Source of the DNA: Beroe forskalii | Lineage: Eukaryota; Ctenophora; Nuda; Beroida; Beroidae | DNA length: 64,000 nucleotides | Assembly: GCA_011033025.1 (NCBI GenBank) | Contig: WFMF01000061.1 | Span: 434,001 to 498,000 of the forward strand | Reading direction: 5' to 3' | The notes under the pieces: generated by a model | What the model was told of the DNA's origin: nothing | Database searches by the model: none | The model's input: only the letters and a program-made list of their open reading frames with translations | Shown: positions 44,601 through 52,519 of the stretch, piece by piece | Layout: every line of letters begins with the position of its first letter | Numbering within the stretch: the stretch's first letter is position 1 | Translations under genes and position numbers: made by a program

Positions 44601-47255
44601 CAAATAGAAAGGCACTGTCCCCGAGGAGCGTATTTTTATTAAAATGTCTTGAAATGAATCATGAACTCGAAGCAAGTTTATTCCTCCACGTTTATTCACT
44701 TTAGAATGAGTCACTAATCACAATCGGGTAGTCATAATAATCATATCATCTAATTCTAATTTCTGTGTGATTCTGGTGATACCCCAGACCCCTGTATCTG
44801 ATGATTCATGTTATCGGGGCTGATTATTAACCGTTGAGTTCCTGATATATTGGGCCGTATGCACAAATGAGGGATTCCCTTAAAAATGGGAAAAGGTCCA
44901 AAAGTTGTGATAATGCTTAAAAATAAGGGAATTGCTCAAAAAGATAGGGAAAAGGTCGCTTGAGGAGCATAGGGTGGGTTATGAGTGGATAGGGGTGGGT
45001 TATGAGTGGATAGGGGTGGGTTATGAGTGGAAAGGGGTGGGTTATGAGTGGATAGGGGTGGGTTATGAGTGGATAGGGGTGGGTTATGAGTGGAAAGGGG
45101 TGGGTTATGAGTGGATAGGGGTGGGTTATGAGTGGAAAGGGGTGGGTTATGAGTGGATAGGGGTGGGTTATGAGTTGATAGGGGTGGGTTATGAGTGGAA
45201 AGGAGTGGGTTATGAGTGGAAAGGGTTGGGTTATGAGTGGATATGGGTGGGTTATGAGTGGATAGGGGTGGGTTATGAGTGGAAAGGGGTGGGTTATGAG
45301 TGGATAGGGGTGGGTTATGAGTGGATAGGGGTGGGTTATGAGTGGATAGGGGTGGGTTATGAGTGGAAAGGGGTGGGTTATGAGGGGAAAGGGGTGGATA
45401 GGGGTGGGTTATGAGTTGATAGGGGTGGGTTATGAGTGGAAAGGGGCGGGTTATGAGTGGATAGGGGTGGGTTATGAGCGGATAGGGGTAGGTTTTGAGT
45501 GGATTGGGGTGGGTTGTGAGTGGATACGGGTTGGGTTATGAGTGGATATGGGTGGGTTATGAGTTGATTGGGGTGGGTTATGAGTGGATAGGGGTGGGTT
45601 ATGAGTGGATAGGGGTGGGTTATGAGTGGATAGGGGTGGGTTATGAGTGGATAGGGGTGGGTTATGAGTGGAAAGGGTTATGAGTGGATAGGGGTGGGTT
45701 ATGAGTGGATAGGGGTGGGTTATGAGTGGATAGGGGTGGGTTATGAGTGGATAGGGGTGGGTTATGAGTGGAAAGGGGTGGGTTATGAGTAAGCCTGTCA
45801 CACTCCTAAGTAAGCCTATCACACTCTTAAGTAAGCCTCTCACACTCCTAAGTAAGCCTATCACACTCCTAAGTATGCCTATCACACTCCTAAGTAAGCC
45901 TATCACACTCCTAAGTAAGCCTATCACACCCCTAAGTAAGCCCATCACACTCCTAAGTAAGCCTGTCACACTCCTAAGTAAGCCTGTCACACTCCTAAGT
46001 AAGCCTCTCACACTCACTCCTACACACTCGTAAGCCTATCACACTCTAAGTAAGCCCATCACACTCCTAAGTAAGCCTATCACACTCCTAAGTAAGCCTA
46101 TCACACTCCTAAGTAAGCCCATCACACTCCTAAGTAAGCCTCTCACACTCCTAAGTAAGCCTATCACACTCCTAAGTAAGCCTATCACACTCTTAAGTAA
46201 GCCTCTCACACTCCTAAGTAAGCCTATCACACTCCTAAGTATGCCTATCACACTCCTAAGTAAGCCTATCACACTCCTAAGTAAGCCTATCACACTCTTA
46301 AGTAAGCCTCTCACACTCCTAAGTAAGCCTATCACACTCCTAAGTATGCCTATCACACTCCTAAGTAAGCCTATCACACTCCTAAGTAAGCCTATCACAC
46401 TCCTAAGTAAGCCTATCACACTCCTAAGTATGCCTATCACACTCCTAAGTAAGCCTATCACACTCTAAGTAAGCCTATCACCCCCTAAGTTACCCTCTTA
46501 ACCTGAAATATATGGTAAATCTTAAGGGAAAGCATGAGGAATCCCTCAAAAAAGACGTGCTTTTTGGTGAGCATTTCCCTCTCATTTATGTGTTCCCTTT
46601 TTATTTTAAAGGGATTCCCTCATTTTTAAAGCAATTTCCTCAAAAATAAATACTTTTCACCACATCTCTACCAAGAGCTATACCCTGGAACCGTGAGCAG
46701 AGATTTCTGTGCCCCAGATTGCTTTTCACACAAGCATGGGTGCCTCAGTGCCGGAAAACCAAAATTATGAGCTAACACAACCTACATTCTTCAGGGTTTG
46801 CCACCAGTTTCAAAGGAAAAGGTTATTTTTCAGGGAAAGCCTATATTTAAGGCTTTCCCTTAAAAAAGAGGGATTCCCTTTATTTGTGCATACGGGCCAT
46901 TATGTCCGAAGACACCGATTTGTCACCCGTACCGGTTCATCACTGGAAGTTTTATTGATATAACACGTGGTCTAAGAACACACACTAAGCAATGGTTTGA
47001 CCAATCAGTGTGCGGTATCTCACAAATCCTTCCCGCAGATTGGTGTAGCCACACTGTGCTGTAGCCACACTGTGCTGTAGCCACACTGTGCGGTGGGTAA
47101 ACTCAGCTCCCTATTATTTCCTCATTCCCCAGGTGCGTCGGAGGAGGAGGGGGTGTACAGTGTGTTGGATCACTCAGAGCAGCCGGTGAAGGTGACAGTC
47201 AGCCAGCCTCCTACTGGAGGAGACCTGCTGGGAGACGAGGATCCCACTTACTCAG
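27536..47255 (+). CDS. Phosphatase C-terminal tail exons: Pro-rich, with endocytic motifs
   Basis: Eight exons continue the phase of 20556-20683: 27536-27640, 27859-27891, 28354-28407, 31164-31232, 42419-42739, 43470-43571, 43845-44513 and 47133-47255. Every junction is phase 1, so each exon is symmetric. The roughly 490 residues are disordered. Motifs are EPVYAQVNQFARTGKLIDLE and AYNQVESLIDLGDD (Tyr motif beside an LIDL clathrin-box-like motif, twice), two NPF tripeptides (STNPFLS and SVNPFRN), SLYAEL, and many PPLPPLPP and PPPLPAKKK SH3-type ligands. The tail of PTP-PEST phosphatases is also Pro-rich and binds SH3 and SH2 adaptors; NPF and clathrin boxes would add EH-domain and clathrin contacts. 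The last exon is not found. Membership of exons after 31232 rests on phase and composition, so a separate gene starting there remains possible. Confidence 0.6.
27745..27838. repeat. Foldback just upstream of a phosphatase exon
   Basis: CCGCAGC..TTTGACCAATCAGAG pairs with CTCTGATTGGTCGA..GCTGCGG. It ends about 20 bases before the acceptor of exon 27859-27891. A related TTTGACCAATCAGTGTGCG occurs at about 46995, near the exon at 47133. Confidence 0.55.
28408..31163. other. Phosphatase intron without recognised genes
   Basis: AT-rich, with short spurious open frames only. It contains the two-hairpin element at 30468-30587. GACGTCA-like half sites near 28450-28490 and 28930 are noted but unassigned. 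Confidence 0.4.
30468..30587. mobile_element. Two-hairpin element with shared GA-GGC-GAA-GCC-GA tip
   Basis: The outer arms AGTAAAAAAATACAAACC and AGGTTTTTACTTTTTAC enclose hairpin one (GATATTACACA../..TGTGTAATATC, 30486-30531) and hairpin two (AAAAACC-GA-GGCC-GAA-GGCC-GA-GGTTTTT, about 30535-30563). The second has a perfectly symmetric tip. Confidence 0.65.
31744..33272 (+). CDS. BTB/POZ-domain protein, intronless, one frame break
   Basis: The ATG at 31744 opens MQDYRLRWIDLSRF, then the BTB core LDVKFDLGDGDLISCSGIIL. After a one-base shift near 31876-31880 the match resumes as HLEMAVKSSDTLKLPGF, VDCVKMLHGGRVPI and FGVLFKVSAFYEESVRWLEG. About 400 further residues follow, largely helical at first, with a BACK-like look and no Kelch repeats or zinc fingers. 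BTB domains dimerise and often serve as Cullin-3 adaptors; the C-terminal region is not recognised. The stop at 33272 is 12 bases before a hairpin-array element. The gene lies in a phosphatase intron on the same strand. The frame break may be a base-call error in a run of C residues. Confidence 0.7.
33284..33453. mobile_element. Cloverleaf-like element: outer stem plus three hairpins
   Basis: The outer arms share ACCTAATACCACAT (33302-33315) and ATGTGGTATTAGGT (33425-33438), extending imperfectly to 33284 and 33453. Inside are three consecutive hairpins: TATATATAGT..ACTATATATA, CATTATTG..CAATAATG and GTTT..AAAC. Each has a tip that on the minus strand reads TC, three or four bases, TTC, their complement, then TC (for example TCGGCTTCGCCTC). 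It begins right after the BTB stop codon and may be part of that transcript. Confidence 0.75.
33460..34262. other. AT-rich repeat-like stretch
   Basis: No gene was seen. Several loosely repeated phrases (CTAACTCTACGATGAA or CTAACTCACGATTAAATG, followed by AT-rich spacers) suggest an old degenerate tandem repeat, possibly the 3' flank or untranslated region of the LINE that follows. Confidence 0.35.
34263..37221 (-). pseudogene. Non-LTR retrotransposon ORF2: endonuclease end, reverse transcriptase, C-terminal region
   Basis: Reading leftward, 37221-36739 carries the endonuclease end with SDHRPISCTI. Then 36877-35597 carries NIWFDTECRKEKRKTNKLGK, the reverse transcriptase fingers and palm with ACFIDFQKAFDTV, IGTEQGHPMSPELFKCFLLE and the catalytic box LLWADDLVLLA. 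Then 35531-34263 carries thumb and tail sequence, ending with a Cys/His segment around EDEQHILVTCPKYH. Single-base frame changes near 36870 and 35620 split what should be one protein. The upstream endonuclease half is missing. The F-x-D..WADD form and the layout are those of an APE-type LINE. It lies antisense in the longest phosphatase intron. Confidence 0.85.
37405..37650. repeat. 126-bp tandem duplication
   Basis: Two units start at about 37405 and 37531 with ATGTAGGCAACTYACGTCAT and end with CATAACATGGGGTTATAGGA. The second has an extra CGGAAACGACC stretch. No coding sequence was seen. Confidence 0.7.
38262..38440 (-). repeat. Inverted copy of the 156-bp dispersed repeat
   Basis: The minus strand reads GATGCAAAATCGGTCAGAAA, CCCATGGTCAAAG, CAGCCATCTGTGAT and AATCGATTCAGCGTCCC. 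It matches the tandem units at 41790-42100 in the opposite orientation. The two sets bracket the fascin-like gene. Confidence 0.75.
38856..38960 (+). pseudogene. Truncated first-exon copy 1 of the fascin-like gene
   Basis: A 34-codon frame (MLRFCLLLLTLTSPS..) repeats the signal peptide and first mature residues of the gene starting at 39169. It stops at TAA after the A-E-Y codons. The repeat unit is 156-157 bp and the flanking sequence is copied too. It may act as an upstream reading frame if transcription begins before it. Confidence 0.7.
39012..39116 (+). pseudogene. Truncated first-exon copy 2 of the fascin-like gene
   Basis: The same 34-codon frame, ending in TGA at the same point after A-E-Y. 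It sits 156 bp after copy 1 and 157 bp before the full exon. The very high similarity of the three units implies recent duplication. Confidence 0.7.
39169..41306 (+). CDS. Secreted protein with fascin-type beta-trefoil domain
   Basis: The exons are 39169 to about 39435, about 39653-39943, 40134-40240, 40457-40922 and 41179-41306; the last three junctions are phase-checked. A signal peptide (MLRFCLLLLTLTTPSLS) is followed by a short Cys module with TECRAREDCFG, resembling a PAN-type fold. Then comes a fascin-like unit (FALKSAHGKFLTAQSDGG, SGAGKYLSAAADGALSWD, ALMSFHGQYLSADMSGAV). About 200 residues with scattered Cys follow, not recognised, ending SLGFVTTEI. Trefoils of this kind bind actin in the cytosol, but the signal peptide predicts a secreted, possibly glycan-binding, role. 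The C-terminal half may be a separate beta-rich module; a membrane-active function is only a guess. The boundary between the first two exons is uncertain. Confidence 0.65.
40241..40456. repeat. Intron made of CGGTTAACCG-type repeats
   Basis: The 216-bp intron between two fascin-like-gene exons repeats CGGTTAACCGGT/A palindromes and CGGTTTCGGTTCGGTTAAC phrases at least four times. It resembles a simple-sequence-derived intron. Both splice sites match the coding phases. Confidence 0.65.
41640..41681. repeat. (ATT)n microsatellite
   Basis: An uninterrupted trinucleotide run of about 14 units lies 3' of the fascin-like gene. Confidence 0.95.
41790..42100 (+). repeat. 156-bp dispersed repeat, two tandem units
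   Basis: Units start at about 41791 and 41947 with GGGATGCAAAATCGGTC or GGGAGGCAAAATCGGTC. They contain GGTCAAAGTGGGYGTGGTCC, CAGCCATCTGTGATGCTCAG and CCCTTTCRATCG. The unit is the reverse of 38262-38440. It shares GCATGATGGGTGTCT (reverse orientation) with the tandem array at 55885-56380. Confidence 0.75.
44968..45790. repeat. 21-bp satellite, GGGGTGGGTTATGAGTGGATA
   Basis: About 39 nearly identical units with A/T changes at one position (GGATA or GGAAA). Because 21 is divisible by three, all frames without a stop stay open; one gives a VGYEWIG heptad. These open frames are a by-product, not evidence for a protein. Confidence 0.9.
45791..46485. repeat. 21-bp satellite, CCTAAGTAAGCCTATCACACT
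   Basis: About 33 units with small changes (CTATC, CTCTC, CCATC, ATGCC). Higher-order blocks repeat at several units' spacing. It begins the base after the first satellite ends, shares its 21-bp period but not its sequence, and also gives long artefactual open frames on both strands. Confidence 0.9.
47045..47095. repeat. 17-18-bp triplicate before a phosphatase exon
   Basis: TGTAGCCACACTGTGC is repeated three times, ending about 37 bases upstream of the acceptor of exon 47133-47255. Confidence 0.75.
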
Positions 47256-47510
47256 GTTGGGTTTTCAGCAGTGCATTCCTCATCGGAGCCAAAATCTTCG
47301 GGGATTTTGGCTCCAATGGGCTTTAAATTTTTGCAGGCCTAACTCAAAATTCTGCTTCATAAAATAAGTGCGAAATTAAGTTTCGAAGCGATCCTGAAAA
47401 TTTCATGGAAAAAGGTTGGAAAATGGTTGAGATTTTGAGCAAAGTGTTAAGTCCACTTGGGCAAAATCGCAAACTGTGATATTGGCGATTCAGTGGATTT
47501 TTGCAGGTTT

Positions 47511-47600
47511 GGAATTTGTATTAGCCAATTTTGAGGGTACTTATAAGCGTGCAATAATAAGTAATATTGCACTCCTCACATTGGCTAATACACTAAGAGC
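47511..47600. repeat. Foldback adjoining the hairpin-array element
   Basis: TGTATTAGCCAATTTTGAG pairs with CTCACATTGGCTAATACA. The loop contains a further hairpin, TGCAATAATAAGTAATATTGCA. It directly precedes the element at 47593-47768, so the two may be one larger unit. Confidence 0.6.
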
Positions 47601-47768
47601 ATGGCAAATGGTCATGACGCTAATAAAATTATTGCACTCGGCTTCGCCTCGTGCAATAATTTGGTATTGTCGCACTCGGCCTGCTCCTCGTGCGACAATA
47701 CAAATTATTGCACTCGGCTACGCCTCGTGCAATAATTTCTATTAGCGCATTCCCAGCCATGCTCTAAG
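47593..47768. mobile_element. Cloverleaf-like element: outer stem plus three hairpins
   Basis: The outer arms run ACTAAGAGCATGGC..CGCTAATA and TATTAGCGCAT..GCCATGCTCTAAG. Three consecutive hairpins lie inside: 47628-47661, 47664-47701 (GTATTGTCGCAC/GTGCGACAATAC) and 47702-47738. Their tips read TCGGCTTCGCCTC, TCGGCCTGCTCCTC and TCGGCTACGCCTC. The plan and tip motif match the element at 33284-33453 although the stems are unrelated. Confidence 0.8.
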
Positions 47769-50000
47769 CGTATATTAGATGGGCTAAAATGGCCAAATAA
47801 GGTCCAATTCACATACAAATTGGTTTGCCCATCAATTTGGACCTAAATGATGGGCAAAACAGGTTTGAAGCCCATATCTCCAAAAATGTGGCCATAATGG
47901 CCATCTTTAGGCCCAAAAAAGGCCAACTGCCACTTTGGCGCGCGCGCTTTGCAAAGCTTGGCCATTTTTCATCCGATTTTGACAAACAATTACAAATGTC
48001 TTAAAATGATCAGCTCGTCGAGACGAATCGAATGATAAGCTCTACCATCTGCCGGTAAAATTTCGATTTTTGGACGCCATGTTCGATATTTAAACTGCAT
48101 GGGGTTTGAAATTTGCGAACGAGGTGCTGCCCAGCAGCGCTGAGTGAGCTGTGTATTTGCAGCTTGTATACAAATTTCTAAGCCGATTTAATAAGTGCCA
48201 ATAAGGTGTGTAAAATCTGAAAACCGTGATCATGCTTGTTGAGACGGGGCAGAAATTTAACTTTTTCTTTTCAATGTTGGGCCATGCATTGGATAATTAT
48301 CTGCTTCCTCCTGAATAATCAGCCCCCAGCTCTATGATGACTTGCCAAATCCTTGGACTTAGGTAGTTACTCTGTATACTTACTCTAATCACACACGCAT
48401 TACCCCCGCGTATTTAATAATTACATTTACTGAATATACACAGATCCGCTTTGTATCCAGCATTCGCTACGGGGAGCTGGCGTGTGTTTGATTTCTTTCT
48501 CTTCCTAGAAATGAATCCCGCGCGCGAAAAAGAGGCAGTTTAATTTCATCAACTTTCTACACTGTGCTATGATCATGACGTAATATCCTTGACTATAATA
48601 CTTCGTAGGCACATTAATTCTTTGAATTTTCCCGTATACGTTGATTGTTGAATTCCGGAAACCCAGCTGAATTCGTCTCCCGTCAAGGTGCTCGTAGTAC
48701 TATAGTAATGTGCTTGGTCCTCATGAGTTGCGTTGTGTTCTCAACGATTCTTTGAAAAACTGGAAGCATTTTTATTCTGAAACAATCACATAAAATGTAC
48801 ATTCAGGGTTTTCTGAATTAGTTTAATTAGTCTCCCTCTCCTATTACTTCACAAGCTAGGATCAATGTTTATATTATAATTCAATCTAGCTTTGTGTTTT
48901 ACTTCCTCTCCTGCCTTTGGTATGTATAATTTTGTCTTTGTCCAGTTTGTACCCTCTCATTGATCATGGGATCCGTTGGGAGACATTCTGTTATTCTAGC
49001 TTTTTAGAGATATTTTAGAAATTGATCTTATTTTTTATTCATAATGTCATCACCCGAGCAGCAATCAATTATCATTATCTCATTATGTGATAGATTATTA
49101 TTATCTCATTATACTATTATACATGCTAGATTATCATTAATAATCTCATTATGGGATATTAGATTTATTAGCTTCATTTATGCAGTGTTTTGTGCTGTGT
49201 AAGATTTCATGTGTACACACGTTAACACAAATGTGTTTTGTCCATGTATTGTACTCCCCCGTTGTATAATAGTCCCACGATACGCTGTATAATCGGTTGT
49301 CCACCAAATGACTTACATTTTAAACAATACATCACTCCCCCTTACAATTACATTGATCGAATTATTGATGAGCTGAAGCACAGCAACTGGCTGAAGTTTT
49401 AGTTCCGTGATTATTATTTCCGATAAGGTAGTACCTGACAGGGCCGTAATTCCCGGGGGGGCTAGGGGGGCTGAAGCCCCCCCCAAGATTTTTGAACTGA
49501 CTCAAAAAATTCTAACTCCCTAATAGTAGTAAAGAATCTTTAATGTGATCCTTCATGATATCAAGTGAATGAGATACTAGTGAAACTCAATGATGATAAT
49601 GAATGGAATGAATCTTAACAATTTCACACAACCACGCAAATCTACTGACAGTTTCGGAATCTAATAAAATTCCATCTTCAGGATTTCCGTGTGAATGTTA
49701 ATCATCCTCAGTTAGTTAATTTAATATGTGTTGTGTTGATAGTAAAGAATGATAGTAAAGAATGATAGTAAAGAAAGGTCAGATCACATTTTTTGGGAAG
49801 TTTCAAATTTGATCATTGATAAAATAGAAGACTTTAGATACTGATTCCAAGATGATATTAATTCTGACAACTTTGTTTTGTTCACATTGATCCAGGCCAG
49901 GAATCAAGGTTTCATAATCAGCTACACCTATATTCGACTCGATTAAATTGTACAATATTGCAATCCTTAAATTGCTCTTAACAATATTAATGGTTAATTT
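47769..50000. other. Non-coding, possible remainder of the phosphatase locus
   Basis: No exon was recognised; the last phosphatase exon was sought here without success. It contains the third copy of the GGTGCTGC hairpin repeat (48118-48170), a G/C run at 49456-49485 (CCCGGGGGGGCTAGGGGGG then CCCCCCCC), and otherwise AT-rich sequence. Confidence 0.35.
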
Positions 50001-50009
50001 TATAAGGCA

Positions 50010-50165
50010 GGTGTCGCCACCTCGAAAAATGAGAATTCTTCTGAAATTTCCGATCGCGCGGCGCCATGTACGTAGGTGAATATACTGTTAAATCAGTATC
50101 ACACGCGTACAAATTGTGGTTTTGTGGAAATTTCAGACACCGGTCTCAGAGGTGGCGACACCTCA
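50010..50165. mobile_element. Foldback element with AGGTGTCGCCACCTC arms
   Basis: AGGTGTCGCCACCTC..TCTGAAATTTCC (about 50010-50052) is the complement of GGAAATTTCAGA..GAGGTGGCGACACCT (about 50125-50164). It looks like a non-autonomous foldback transposon; no target duplication was established. Confidence 0.65.
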
Positions 50166-51184
50166 GTAACTACAGTTACTTCAGCTGTTATCACTGACTC
50201 AGCATTCATTATCAATATGGGCCACAGTTTTATGAAAACAAACCATCTGAAATATCCTTGAGATCTTGGATTTTAAGTTAATGTGCATTTTCAAAACTAC
50301 CTCACACCTTTTACATTAGGAACATAATAGAACACTTGCATACAGGACTGTTATAATCTGCATGTGCACAAAAATAACAAAGGGCACCAAAAATCGCCTC
50401 TTAGCCTTCATTTCTCTTGATATTTTCTTGGCAAGCTCAAAATTTAATTGTGTGGGGGCACAAACATTATTCATGTGTCAATTCATTTTATATCAAAGAT
50501 TTATTTCTTTATTATTTAGGCCAATGTTTGGTGTAAGAGTGTAATTAAGTATATAGACAAGATGTAAGGAAAAGGTTATCAAGAAAATATAATATTAAAA
50601 TTGAAAATTTTTTTGATTGAATAATTGGCAAATGTAAAGTATAGCGCAAGGCTTAACTGAGCGCAAATGAGCACAATTGAGCACATATGATTGCTAACGA
50701 GCGCTAACGAGCGCAAAATTTTGCGCTCGTTAGCGCTCATTACCGCTCGTTAGCGCCCATTAGCGCTCTAGAGCCTCGAAAATAACTGAGCGCAAATGAG
50801 CGCAAAATTTTGCGCTCATATATGCTCGTCATCGCTCATATGTGCTCATTAACGCTCGTTAGCGCCCATTTTGCGCCCACTTTGCGCTCATTTTGCGCTC
50901 AGAGCGCTAACGAGCGCAAAATTTACAGAATTTGAAAATGAGCGCTAACGAGCGCTAACGAGCGCAAATTTTTGCATTTTGCGCTCAGTTTTACTGAGCG
51001 CAAATTATTTTGCGCTCATTTGCGCTCATATGCGCTCAGAACAACTGAGCGCAAATTTTCAATTTTGCGCTCAGTTGTGCTGAGCGCAAATAATTTCAAT
51101 TTTGCGCTCAGTTGCGCTCAATTCCGCTCAGCTGCGCTCAGTTGTAGCTATTTTACAAAAATAAAACTTTCTTATACTCATTTG

Positions 51185-51415
51185 CGCTCAGTTGCGCTTA
51201 AGTGCGCTCATTAGCGCTCAATTGCGCTCATTAGCGCTTAATTGCGCTCATTAGCGCTCAATTACGCTCATTAGCGCTTAATTGCGCTCATTAGCGCTCA
51301 ATTGCGCTCATTAGCGCTCAATTGCGCTCATTAGCGCTCAATTGCGCTCATTAGCGCTCAATTGCGCTCATTAGCGCTCAATTGCGCTCATTTGCGCTCA
51401 TTTGCGCCCAGTTAT
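51185..51415. repeat. Regular 20-bp sub-array (TTGCGCTCATTAGCGCTCAA)
   Basis: About ten near-perfect 20-bp units form the inner part of the left arm. The counterpart on the right arm (53790-53930) is a GAGCGCAAATGAGCGCTTTC 20-bp array. Surrounding copies are irregularly spaced. Confidence 0.85.
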
Positions 51416-51949
51416 TAGAGACTTACGTTCCTGACCCGGAATAGGTGTCAGGTGCTGGCAGCTGGCTTGCGGAGCTCACATGCCACGAAGCATCGAATCA
51501 GGGATTCAGGGGTTTAAATTATACATTCACATTCTTTGCTTCCTCGAAACGTCAAAGAACTTATGCAATTGCAAGAGGTTTAGAAAGCAGAGTTAGGCAA
51601 TCACATAACGAATTGCGGCTCGCAGTGCCAAGTGCAGGCTATTCGTTTTCTGCAGTGGTTGCTATGAAATTTTTACAATGTCGATTGATGCATGACACGT
51701 GACTATCCAGTGCCGATAACGGCAGTTGGGTATAGATTCATATTTATTATTTTTAATGCGCGGCACTAACTTCAAATACCCCAATTTGTCTGAATGTCTG
51801 GCGTTGCCTTCCCCTAACCAGGGGCGTCGCAAAACCAGGGTCCTGGTTAGCTAGCAGGTTAGGGCAAAGCGTTGCCAGTCCCCTTGTCGGCCGTAGACAG
51901 ACCCTCGGCATCACGAGAATTCAGCGTCGGTCGCTGATTCTCATATCAC

Positions 51950-52345
51950 CCTTATCCTAAACCTAACAAATCATGGCCCTAATCATGATCCTAACCCTGG
52001 CCTTCCCCAAACCAGTAACCAGGGGCGTCGCTAAGTCGCTTGCCACGCACGCTGTGCACAAAACCAGAGTCCTGGTTTTGGTTAGGGCTCCCTGGCCTTT
52101 AAAGCGTTGGATGGCAGATGCACTTAATTAATAACTATATTTTTCCGGTGAGTCTCCCATATAAACGGGAGCCTTCATTATCTATGACAATGACGTCACT
52201 CAGAAAAATATAATTAAGCGCATCTAGCGCTTTAAGCAGTAAGGTTAGGGTTCAGGTTAGGGTCAGGATTTGTTAGGTTTAGGATAAGGATTAAAGTTAG
52301 GGTTTTGGTTAGGGCAATGGTTAGGTTTAGGATACAGAAAAATTG
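51950..52345. repeat. Opposed degenerate telomere-like tracts
   Basis: 51950-52010 is CCCTAA-rich (CCTAAACCTAAC, CCTAACCCTGG). 52238-52335 is TTAGGG-rich (GGTTAGGGTTCAGG, GGTTAGGTTTAGG). They face each other inside the GCGCTCA element. The repeats are irregular, so this is interstitial repeat and not a chromosome end. Confidence 0.5.
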
Positions 52346-52445
52346 ACGTTTAGATCTGTGACGTCACTCAGAGCCGTTTATATGGGAGACATACCATTTT
52401 TCCGAGTGACGTGTTTGTCATAGATGATGAAGGCGCGGGCGCTCT

Positions 52446-52519
52446 AATTATATTTGTCAGACGTTGTCTGACCGAAGGCGAAGCACGAAGGGGTCAGACA
52501 ACGTCTGACAAAATTATAT
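52446..52519. repeat. Long hairpin with the shared tip motif
   Basis: ATTATATTTGTCAGACGTTG pairs with CAACGTCTGACAAAATTATA, with an overall stem near 27 bp. The tip GACC-GA-AGGCGAAGCAC-GA-AGGGGTC belongs to the same tip family as the hairpin-array elements. It lies within the GCGCTCA element. Confidence 0.65.

Larger units (their letters stand above)
44852..46898. mobile_element. Inverted-repeat DNA element carrying two satellites
   Basis: The left end GGGCCGTATGCACAAATGAG matches the complement of the right end (46876-46898, ..TTTGTGCATACGGGCC). The match continues as AGGGATTCCC with many GGGAAA/TTTCCC segments on both sides. ATT on each flank may be a 3-bp target duplication, which would suit a PIF/Harbinger-like class (tentative). 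The interior is almost entirely the two 21-bp arrays listed next. No transposase is present. Confidence 0.65.

Noticed and set aside
44595..44630. Extra phosphatase exon (GCCCAAATAGAAAGG..)
   Set aside because: It can follow the preceding exon's phase but ends in phase 0, which does not fit the exon at 47133; direct joining of 44513 to 47133 does fit.
44932..46468. Long open frames in many frames (VGYEWIG and LLRSVIG heptads)
   Set aside because: They arise because both satellites have a 21-bp period divisible by three. No start context, splice sites or conserved family was seen.
51950..52345. True telomere or chromosome end
   Set aside because: The TTAGGG-like repeats are irregular, opposed and internal to an element, with ordinary sequence on both sides.
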